Below, piece after piece: positions 1-5,449 of a stretch of DNA of 5,449 bases. The notes under the pieces are model-generated. The model saw nothing but the letters and a program-made list of their open reading frames with translations. It ran no database searches and was not told where the DNA came from. The position numbers and the translations under genes are program-made. Where the stretch lies: positions 1 to 5,449 of the forward strand of contig JAJPZE010000269.1 of assembly GCA_021204565.1 (NCBI GenBank), written 5' to 3'. Position 1 is the stretch's first letter. Every line of letters starts with the position of its first letter. The DNA comes from Prevotella sp. (GTDB taxonomy: Bacteria; Bacteroidota; Bacteroidia; Bacteroidales; Bacteroidaceae).

Positions 1-1753
1 CGCACAGGGTGGTATCAACGCCGCGAAGAACTATCAGAACGACGGCGACTCCGTATACCGTCTCTTTTACGATACGGTTAAAGGCGGCGATTACCGTGCG
101 CGCGAAGCGAACGTGTACCGCTTGGCTGAGGTGTCGAACAATATAATTGACCAATGCGTAGCGCAGGGCGTGCCGTTCGCGAGGGAATACGGCGGCATGC
201 TCGCCAACCGTTCGTTCGGCGGCGCACAGGTGTCGCGAACGTTTTACGCCAAGGGTCAGACGGGTCAGCAGCTTCTTTTAGGCGCGTATTCATCGCTCTC
301 TTGTCAGGTGCATGCGGGCAAGGTTAAGCTCTATACCCGCTACGAAATGGAGGACCTCGTTATCGTCAACGGGCGCGCAAGAGGTATTATAGCGAAGAAT
401 CTCGTAACGGGCAAGCTCGAACGATTTACCGCCAACGCCGTCGTGATAGCTACGGGCGGATACGGCAATACATACTTCCTCTCGACGAACGCAATGGGTT
501 GCAACTGCACCGCAGCTATACAATGTTACCGCAAGGGCGCAATGTTCGCCAACCCGTCATACGTTCAGATACACCCCACTTGTATCCCCGTGCACGGCGA
601 TAACCAATCGAAGCTGACGCTTATGTCGGAATCGCTGCGTAACGACGGGCGTATATGGGTGCCCAAGAAGTTGGAAGACGCCAAGGCATTACAGGCGGGC
701 ACGAAGCAAGGTTGGGATATTCCTGAAGAGGACAGAGACTATTATTTGGAGCGCCGCTATCCGGCTTTCGGCAACCTTGTGCCGCGCGACGTGGCTTCAC
801 GAGCTGCGAAAGAGCGTTGCGACAAGGGGTACGGAGTGAACAATACGGGTCTCGCCGTGTTCCTCGATTTCTCCGAATCGATACAGCGTCTGGGTATCGA
901 CGAGATACGCCAACGTTACGGCAACCTCTTCGATATGTATGAAGAGATAACCGACGTAAACCCGGGCGAGTTTGTCAAGACATTAAACGGAATAGACTAT
1001 TACAAGCCGATGATGATCTTCCCCGCCATACATTACACTATGGGCGGAGTATGGGTCGACTACGAGCTCCAAACCACAATACCGGGCTTGTTCGCTATCG
1101 GCGAGTGCAACTTCTCCGATCACGGTGCGAACCGTCTCGGCGCCTCCGCCCTTATGCAAGGTCTTGCCGACGGATACTTCGTGTTGCCTTATACAATTCA
1201 GAACTACCTTGCCGACCAAGAGATTTGGCCCCGTCTGTCGACCGACCTGCCGGAGTTTGACGCGGCGGAAAAGGCAGTCGCAGCCGAGCAAAACAGGCTT
1301 CTTAACATCAAAGGCAAGCGGTCCGTCGACTCGATACATAAGGAATTGGGGCATATCATGTGGGAACACGTGGGCATGGGACGCACCAAGAAAGGACTCG
1401 AAGAGGGGCTTGAACTGATAAAGGAGCTCCGCAAAGAGTTCAATACGAACTTATTTGTACCCGCCGTCAAAGAGGGCATCAACGTAGAGCTCGACAAGGC
1501 CGTTCACCTGCGCGACTTCATAACTATGGGCGAGCTTGTTGCCTACGACGCGCTACACCGCGAGGAGTCATGCGGCGGGCATTTCCGCGAGGAACACCAG
1601 ACCGAAGACGGCGAGGCGAAGCGCGACGACAAGAACTTCTTTTACGTCGGATGTTGGGAATATCAAAAGGATGACGATACCGCGCCGACACTCACAAAGG
1701 AGCCCTTGGAGTATGAGATAATAAAAGTGCAGACACGTAATTACAAGAACTAA
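1..1753 (+). CDS. sdhA: Succinate dehydrogenase / fumarate reductase flavoprotein subunit, 5'-truncated by the window edge
   Basis: FAD-binding subunit that interconverts succinate and fumarate on the cytoplasmic side of the membrane complex. The frame is open from base 2 (base 1 ends the previous codon) to TAA at 1751-1753, giving 583 residues; the GTG at 113 is internal, because conserved sequence continues in frame upstream of it. The fragment begins AQGGINAAKN, the segment just after the covalent-FAD histidine in this family, so the Rossmann start and that histidine (roughly 60 residues, from memory) lie outside. Fragment numbering: HPT with H191, PRD with R262, HYTMGG with H344 and NRLG with R378 match the substrate-binding and catalytic residues of E. 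coli FrdA (H232, R287, H355, R390). The FAD-contacting FAIGE is at 364-368. The C-terminal helical and capping region is complete. sdhB follows after 18 bases, so the two are surely co-transcribed. In anaerobic Bacteroidota this enzyme usually acts as fumarate reductase (frdA); sequence does not settle the direction. Very confident of the family. Confidence 0.96.
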   Translation, partial: AQGGINAAKNYQNDGDSVYRLFYDTVKGGDYRAREANVYRLAEVSNNIIDQCVAQGVPFAREYGGMLANRSFGGAQVSRTFYAKGQTGQQLLLGAYSSLSCQVHAGKVKLYTRYEMEDLVIVNGRARGIIAKNLVTGKLERFTANAVVIATGGYGNTYFLSTNAMGCNCTAAIQCYRKGAMFANPSYVQIHPTCIPVHGDNQSKLTLMSESLRNDGRIWVPKKLEDAKALQAGTKQGWDIPEEDRDYYLERRYPAFGNLVPRDVASRAAKERCDKGYGVNNTGLAVFLDFSESIQRLGIDEIRQRYGNLFDMYEEITDVNPGEFVKTLNGIDYYKPMMIFPAIHYTMGGVWVDYELQTTIPGLFAIGECNFSDHGANRLGASALMQGLADGYFVLPYTIQNYLADQEIWPRLSTDLPEFDAAEKAVAAEQNRLLNIKGKRSVDSIHKELGHIMWEHVGMGRTKKGLEEGLELIKELRKEFNTNLFVPAVKEGINVELDKAVHLRDFITMGELVAYDALHREESCGGHFREEHQTEDGEAKRDDKNFFYVGCWEYQKDDDTAPTLTKEPLEYEIIKVQTRNYKN

Positions 1754-1771
1754 ATTCCGATTCATATTGTT

Positions 1772-2530
1772 ATGGCTAAAAATATATCATTTACTTTAAG
1801 GTATTGGAAGCAGAGCGGACCGAAAGACAGGGGACATTTCGATACGCACGAGATGAAGAACATACCCGACGACACCTCGTTCCTTGAGATGCTCGATATG
1901 CTCAACGAGGAGCTGATAAACGCCGGGAAAGAGCCTTTCGTGTTCGACCACGACTGCCGCGAGGGTATATGCGGGATGTGTTCGCTGTATATCAACGGCA
2001 CGCCGCACGGCAAGACGGAGCGCGGCGCAACTACGTGCCAGCTCTATATGCGGCGGTTTAAGGACGGCGACGTAATCACCGTCGAGCCGTGGCGTAGCGC
2101 GGGTTTCCCCGTGATAAAAGACTGCATGGTGGATCGCTCCGCATTCGACAAGATAATGCAAGCGGGGGGATATAACACTATCCGCACGGGGCAGGCACAG
2201 GACGCTAACGCCATACTCATCCCCAAAGAAAAGGCGGACGAAGCGATGGATTGCGCAACGTGTATCGGGTGCGGAGCGTGTGTCGCGGCGTGCAAGAACG
2301 GCTCGGCAATGCTCTTCGTAAGCTCTAAAGTGTCGCAATTCGCATTACTTCCGCAGGGGCGTCCCGAGGCGGCGAAGCGGGCGAAGAACATGATTAAGAA
2401 GATGGATGAGCTCGGGTTCGGCAACTGCACCAACACCCGCGCTTGCGAAGCCGTCTGCCCCAAGAACGAGACAATAGCCAACATCGCGCGCCTCAACCGC
2501 GAATTTATCAAAGCCAAGCTCAACGACTAA
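1772..2530 (+). CDS. sdhB: Succinate dehydrogenase / fumarate reductase iron-sulfur subunit
   Basis: Electron-transfer subunit that wires the flavoprotein to the quinone-binding membrane cytochrome through three clusters. It has 252 residues, a normal length. The N-terminal plant-type ferredoxin domain (about 1-115) carries C62, C67, C70 and C89 for the [2Fe-2S] cluster, in the DCREGICGMC context. The C-terminal bacterial ferredoxin domain has CIGCGACVAAC with C164, C167, C170 and C174, then C219, C225 and C229-P. By analogy with E. coli FrdB, C164/C167/C170/C229 would hold [4Fe-4S] and C174/C219/C225 would hold [3Fe-4S]. C161 is an extra cysteine just before the motif. The ATG at 1772 is the natural start: the protein opens MAKNISFTLRYW like Bacteroidota homologues, and the preceding AT-rich 18 bases hold no Shine-Dalgarno, as usual in this phylum. 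It is the last gene of the operon, with a hairpin 31 bases after its stop. No membrane segments, as expected for a peripheral subunit. Confidence 0.97.
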   Translation: MAKNISFTLRYWKQSGPKDRGHFDTHEMKNIPDDTSFLEMLDMLNEELINAGKEPFVFDHDCREGICGMCSLYINGTPHGKTERGATTCQLYMRRFKDGDVITVEPWRSAGFPVIKDCMVDRSAFDKIMQAGGYNTIRTGQAQDANAILIPKEKADEAMDCATCIGCGACVAACKNGSAMLFVSSKVSQFALLPQGRPEAAKRAKNMIKKMDELGFGNCTNTRACEAVCPKNETIANIARLNREFIKAKLND

Positions 2531-2560
2531 CGCCCCGCAAGGCATTAGCTCAAATACAAT

Positions 2561-2594
2561 AAGTCCCGGGAGAACACACTGTCTCCCGGGACTT
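2561..2594 (+). terminator. Strong hairpin, likely transcription terminator of the sdh/frd operon
   Basis: Bases 2561-2573 (AAGTCCCGGGAGA) and 2582-2594 (TCTCCCGGGACTT) are perfect reverse complements, forming a 13-bp stem with an 8-base loop (ACACACTG). It starts 31 bases after the sdhB stop and lies before the promoter-like region of mcrB, so its placement fits a terminator separating the two transcription units. The tail is weak: only three consecutive T (2593-2595) before GAGTTG, not a long U-tract. Termination may therefore be partial or helped by Rho, or the stem may protect the 3' end of the mRNA. Each arm also contains the self-palindrome CCCGGG, so binding of a dimeric protein cannot be excluded. 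The stem is seen directly; its function is inferred. Confidence 0.75.
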
Positions 2595-2624
2595 TGAGTT
2601 GAACATCACACTAACCTACATTAC
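2593..2624 (+). promoter_or_regulatory. Possible Bacteroidota-type (sigma-ABfr) promoter for mcrBC
   Basis: TTTG at 2593-2596, then 20 bases, then TACATTAC at 2617-2624. This resembles the known Bacteroides consensus TTTG-N19-21-TAnnTTTG, with an exact -33 box and a partial -7 box (TAnnTT matches; the last two bases do not). The spacing is right and it is the only such pair I find in this short spacer. The -33 box overlaps the foot of the upstream hairpin. Transcription would start around 2629-2632, almost at the mcrB ATG, giving a near-leaderless message; that is unusual and lowers confidence. It may be a chance match in AT-rich sequence. Confidence 0.25.
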
Positions 2625-2632
2625 GCATAACA

Positions 2633-4666
2633 ATGATTGATACAAAACGATTAGACGAGATATTGACCGGTTATAAACGGAATTTTGCCGGGCAGTGGTG
2701 GATAGACGAGAGATATAAATGGTTAGCTATAAAGACGTTTCAAGATAATTGGGATCTCGATGCACCTGACTTCGCGGCTATGCTCAAAGCTTCTTTATCG
2801 GGTACAGATAATCTCTTGACATCACGTTATCATTATCCTCGCGAGATGATTACGGAGATGTCGCAAGTTGCACCTAACGAGGTTCGCGATGCGTTTAAGG
2901 CACTATTTGATGAGGGCAGAGACGTGGTGGAGCGTATTCATGCGTTTGAACGTAGCGCAGACAAAATTAAAGATACGCATATGAGCAATGTCGGTAAACA
3001 TTACCAAGACGATAATGCCGCATCTACCTATTTATGGCTTCGTTACCCCGATAAATATTACATCTACAAGCTTGGTATAGTAAAGACATTCGCGGAAAAA
3101 CTTAACTACAGCTACACGTTTAAGCCTGGTCAGAGCGAGGACAACCTAAGGAACTTTTACGCCTTATATGACGAAGTGAACAACTACATCCGGGGCGACG
3201 GCAGGCTAATAAATATATTCCAATCCTGCCTTGACGGCAGTTGTTACCCCGACCCCAAATACAGGACGCTGACAGTTGATATCGGATATTACGTCTCGCA
3301 AAATAAGGTATGGGATGCCGTGCCAACGGGGAGACCGAACATTTGGAAGATAAGCGAGGGGAAGAAGACGTTGGTGCCGCATAGGGATGAATTTGAGAAG
3401 CGGTGTGTTGTTGTCGTAGACGGAGCGACCCGTGCAAAGGGCGGCTCAAAGGTTACGCAAGCGGATGACTTTATCCAAAACGTCCGCCCGGGCGACTTCT
3501 TTTATCTCTGTTACGGCAATAATATCCGTCTTTTAGGGCGGTTTACGAGCAGCTCCGCCGCGTCCAACCCCGAGCTTGGAGGCAGTTGGAAAGAGAGAAG
3601 CTACGAGCTTATAGCCGAGTCCAAGAACCCGACACCATATAAGGGAACGTCGAAATGGTGGACACCGAACAACAACTCAACGTGCGTCGCAGTGGGGGAC
3701 GAGCAGTCTTTATTCGAAACATTAATACTCAAACCCTACTTTAATATGACCGTTGACGAACTGATAAACGGCACGTACGGCAATCCTTTACCCGCGGTCA
3801 AGAAGAGCGGGACATACGGCAAAGCGGAGTTTCTTCGTGAAGTTTACATCTCCGGGAGCAAATACGACGAAATGATTGCGGTATTAAATCGCAAGAAGAA
3901 TATTATCCTTCATGGCGCGCCGGGCGTAGGGAAAACGTACGCCGCAGAGCGGCTCGCGTACTCGATAATGGGGGAGAAAGACGAGGACAGAGTAAAGCTC
4001 GTGCAGTTTCATCAGAGTTATTCATACGAGGATTTCATACTCGGATACAAACCGGCGGACACGGGTTTCGAGCTTAAGGAGGGCATCTTTTATAAGTTCT
4101 GCAGACGGGCTGAAGCGGAGCCGGACAAGCCTTTCTTCTTTATCATTGACGAGATAAACCGCGGCAATATGAGCAAGATATTCGGGGAATTGCTTATGAT
4201 GATTGAGAGCGATTACAGGGACAGACCGGTTGCATTAGCTTGCGGCGACGAGTCTCTGACCGTACCTGCAAACCTGTATATTATCGGGATGATGAACACC
4301 GCCGACCGCAGTCTTGCAATGATTGACTATGCGCTTCGCCGCCGCTTCAGCTTCGTTGAGATAGAGCCCGCATTCGACTCCGACGGCTTTAAAGACTATA
4401 TGAAGTCGCTTAAAAACAAGAAGTTTGAAAGTCTGATTGATAAGGTGAAGGAGCTTAATAAAGCCATAACCGCCGACCGTTCGTTAGGCAAAGGTTTCCA
4501 AATAGGGCATAGCTATTTCTGCAATCAGACCATTGCCGGGTGCACGAAAGAGTGGATGAAGCAGGTCGTGAACTACGAAATCATTCCGATGCTTGAGGAG
4601 TATTGGTTCGACGAAACTGATAAAACGGATGCTTGGAGAAAGGAATTTAAGGCGGTGCTTGGATGA
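2633..4666 (+). CDS. mcrB: McrB-type GTP-dependent restriction motor with N-terminal EVE-like reader domain
   Basis: Motor and DNA-recognition subunit of a type IV (modification-dependent) restriction enzyme; 677 residues against 459-465 for E. coli McrB, the excess being N-terminal. Residues 1-230 are a region I know only as a recurring N-terminus of McrB-like AAA proteins in gut bacteria (ASTYLWLRYPDKYYIYK at 130-146, YPDPKYRTLT at 205-214); function unknown. Residues 235-345 look like a PUA/EVE-fold reader: NIWKIS with W238, then VRPGDFFYLCYGN (284-296), then RLLGRFTS. The AAA+ motor follows, from about 400: Walker A GAPGVGKT (428-435), the McrB-specific FHQSYSYEDFILGYKP, Walker B FFFIIDEINR (D506, E507), the GTP-associated NTAD (555-558), and RRRF (569-572), a probable arginine finger. 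The start at ATG 2633 follows the operon terminator and has no Shine-Dalgarno. Its stop overlaps the mcrC start. The family call is firm; the reader domain and its target are inferred from motifs, and methylated or otherwise modified cytosine is only the family precedent. Confidence 0.92.
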   Translation: MIDTKRLDEILTGYKRNFAGQWWIDERYKWLAIKTFQDNWDLDAPDFAAMLKASLSGTDNLLTSRYHYPREMITEMSQVAPNEVRDAFKALFDEGRDVVERIHAFERSADKIKDTHMSNVGKHYQDDNAASTYLWLRYPDKYYIYKLGIVKTFAEKLNYSYTFKPGQSEDNLRNFYALYDEVNNYIRGDGRLINIFQSCLDGSCYPDPKYRTLTVDIGYYVSQNKVWDAVPTGRPNIWKISEGKKTLVPHRDEFEKRCVVVVDGATRAKGGSKVTQADDFIQNVRPGDFFYLCYGNNIRLLGRFTSSSAASNPELGGSWKERSYELIAESKNPTPYKGTSKWWTPNNNSTCVAVGDEQSLFETLILKPYFNMTVDELINGTYGNPLPAVKKSGTYGKAEFLREVYISGSKYDEMIAVLNRKKNIILHGAPGVGKTYAAERLAYSIMGEKDEDRVKLVQFHQSYSYEDFILGYKPADTGFELKEGIFYKFCRRAEAEPDKPFFFIIDEINRGNMSKIFGELLMMIESDYRDRPVALACGDESLTVPANLYIIGMMNTADRSLAMIDYALRRRFSFVEIEPAFDSDGFKDYMKSLKNKKFESLIDKVKELNKAITADRSLGKGFQIGHSYFCNQTIAGCTKEWMKQVVNYEIIPMLEEYWFDETDKTDAWRKEFKAVLG

Positions 4667-5449
4667 CTAAAGACAAGTCGATACTTATAAAGAACATCTA
4701 TTATATGTTGGCGTATGTTTACGATGCGCTGACATTCTGCTCCCCGGAAAGTATTGCGGCGGAGCGGTTCGACCGTATTCACAACCTCTTCGCGTTTATA
4801 TTAAAAGAGGGTATCGGGCGGCAAATAAAGCAAGGGCTGTACCGGAAATATACCGACAGAAAGGACGATATACCCGGCGTTCGGGGCAGGATTGACATGA
4901 CCGGAACGATACGCAACCGGGCGGCGGGACGGCATTTAATCAGCTGCGACTACGATGAATTGTCGCCTGACAACTTGCTTAATCGGATATTGAAAACGTG
5001 CGTATTACTCCTTTTGAGGAGCGGTGAAGTAAGTCAGGAGTATAAAGATTTGCTCCGCAAAGAGATGGCTTTCTTCGGCGAAATAGATACGGTCGACGTT
5101 CGCCGCATCCCTTGGGCTGACATCCGTTATCACAGGAACAACTGCACGTACCGTTTGCTCATCGGTCTGTGCAGGTTGCTAATCGAGGGCATGCTTCATA
5201 CAACCGAGGCGGGCGGAAACCGCTTGCAAACGTTTGACTACACGGGAAAGCGGTTTAATTTATACGAGAAATTCATCCTTAAATATTACGCGAAAGAGTT
5301 CCCGCAACTTAATCCAAAGAGCGAATCAATTAAATGGAAACTTGACGACAACTACTCGGATTTCCTGCCGGTTATGAGGACCGACGTAACGTTAAGGTAT
5401 AAGAATAAGGTGCTGATAATAGATGCGAAATATTATGAGCATACGCTGA
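4663..5449 (+). CDS. mcrC: McrC-type nuclease subunit of the McrBC restriction system, 3'-truncated by the window edge
   Basis: Nuclease partner that docks on the McrB ring, stimulates its GTPase and cuts DNA. The frame is open from ATG 4663 to the window end without a stop: 262 complete codons plus one base. E. coli McrC has 348 residues, so perhaps 80-90 are missing. The N-terminal part (IKNIYYMLAYVYDAL at 9-23, VRGRIDMTGTI at 73-83, CDYDELSPDN at 95-104) matches the McrBC-finger part of the family. The nuclease domain shows LYEKFILKYYAKEF (200-213), then LPVMRTD with D241 and IIDAKYY with D254 and K256. The D-x12-D-x-K spacing equals the E. coli active site D244/D257/K259, so the enzyme looks catalytically intact. 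Its ATG overlaps the mcrB TGA in ATGA, with AAGG at 4649-4652 as a possible weak ribosome site, so translation is probably coupled to mcrB. The missing C-terminus could still carry damage that is not visible here. Confidence 0.92.
   Translation, partial: MTKDKSILIKNIYYMLAYVYDALTFCSPESIAAERFDRIHNLFAFILKEGIGRQIKQGLYRKYTDRKDDIPGVRGRIDMTGTIRNRAAGRHLISCDYDELSPDNLLNRILKTCVLLLLRSGEVSQEYKDLLRKEMAFFGEIDTVDVRRIPWADIRYHRNNCTYRLLIGLCRLLIEGMLHTTEAGGNRLQTFDYTGKRFNLYEKFILKYYAKEFPQLNPKSESIKWKLDDNYSDFLPVMRTDVTLRYKNKVLIIDAKYYEHTL

Noticed and set aside
113..1753. GTG at 113 as the start of the flavoprotein gene
   Set aside because: The frame stays open to base 2 and the upstream 37 codons encode conserved family sequence (AQGGINAAKN onward); the true start is outside the window.
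1796..2338. 180-codon open stretch on the minus strand, antisense to sdhB
   Set aside because: It lies entirely opposite a conserved gene; its translation resembles no family I know and is best explained by GC-rich codon structure on the other strand. The other minus-strand open stretches over sdhA and sdhB are rejected for the same reason.
2531..2560. Small RNA, tRNA end or attachment site between sdhB and the hairpin
   Set aside because: Only 30 bases, with no tRNA-like arms, no direct repeat flanking mcrBC that I could see, and no second stem beyond a 3-bp GCC/GGC pairing.
4573..4782. 69-codon minus-strand open stretch across the mcrB/mcrC junction
   Set aside because: It overlaps two well-supported genes and shows no recognisable motif.
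5447..5449. TGA at the window end as the mcrC stop
   Set aside because: The mcrC codons here read ACG (5443), CTG (5446), then A at 5449, so this TGA is out of frame and the gene continues.
1..5449. CRISPR arrays, insertion sequences, rRNA or tRNA genes
   Set aside because: No regularly spaced repeats, transposase motifs or structured RNA signatures are visible; nearly the whole window is accounted for by four protein genes.

Overview
The window looks like a piece of a Bacteroidota (probably Bacteroidales) chromosome. The two respiratory proteins at the left closely match the succinate dehydrogenase/fumarate reductase flavoprotein and iron-sulfur subunits I remember from Bacteroides-like bacteria. 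The genes also lack convincing Shine-Dalgarno sequences, which is normal in that phylum. All four genes lie on the + strand. I could not run any search, so the phylum call rests on recognised protein motifs, and I do not name a genus.

Left part (1-2530): the 3' end of an sdhCAB/frdCAB-type operon. The flavoprotein gene (sdhA/frdA) is cut by the window edge just after the expected site of its covalent FAD histidine; 583 residues are visible, with the dicarboxylate-site residues intact. The iron-sulfur subunit (sdhB/frdB, 252 residues) follows after 18 bases and is complete, with all eleven cluster cysteines. The membrane cytochrome b subunit (sdhC) would be expected upstream, outside the window. 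In anaerobic Bacteroidota this complex usually runs as menaquinol:fumarate reductase, but sequence alone does not fix the direction.

Spacer (2531-2632): a 13-bp perfect GC-rich hairpin (2561-2594) that probably ends the respiratory operon, overlapped at its right edge by a possible Bacteroidota-type promoter for the next gene.

Right part (2633-5449): a two-gene McrBC-type (type IV, modification-dependent) restriction module. mcrB (677 residues) encodes an uncharacterised N-terminal region, a PUA/EVE-like putative modified-base reader, and a McrB-class AAA+ GTPase motor with complete motifs. mcrC overlaps it by four bases (ATGA) and encodes the nuclease partner; it runs off the right edge after 262 residues, with its PD-(D/E)xK catalytic residues already visible. 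The reader would recognise modified DNA, the McrB ring would bind and hydrolyse GTP, and McrC would be recruited to cut. The module is visibly more AT-rich in places than the respiratory genes, which fits a mobile defence cassette inserted next to a core metabolic operon. The most interesting element is the long two-part N-terminus of McrB, whose target cannot be predicted from the motor domain.
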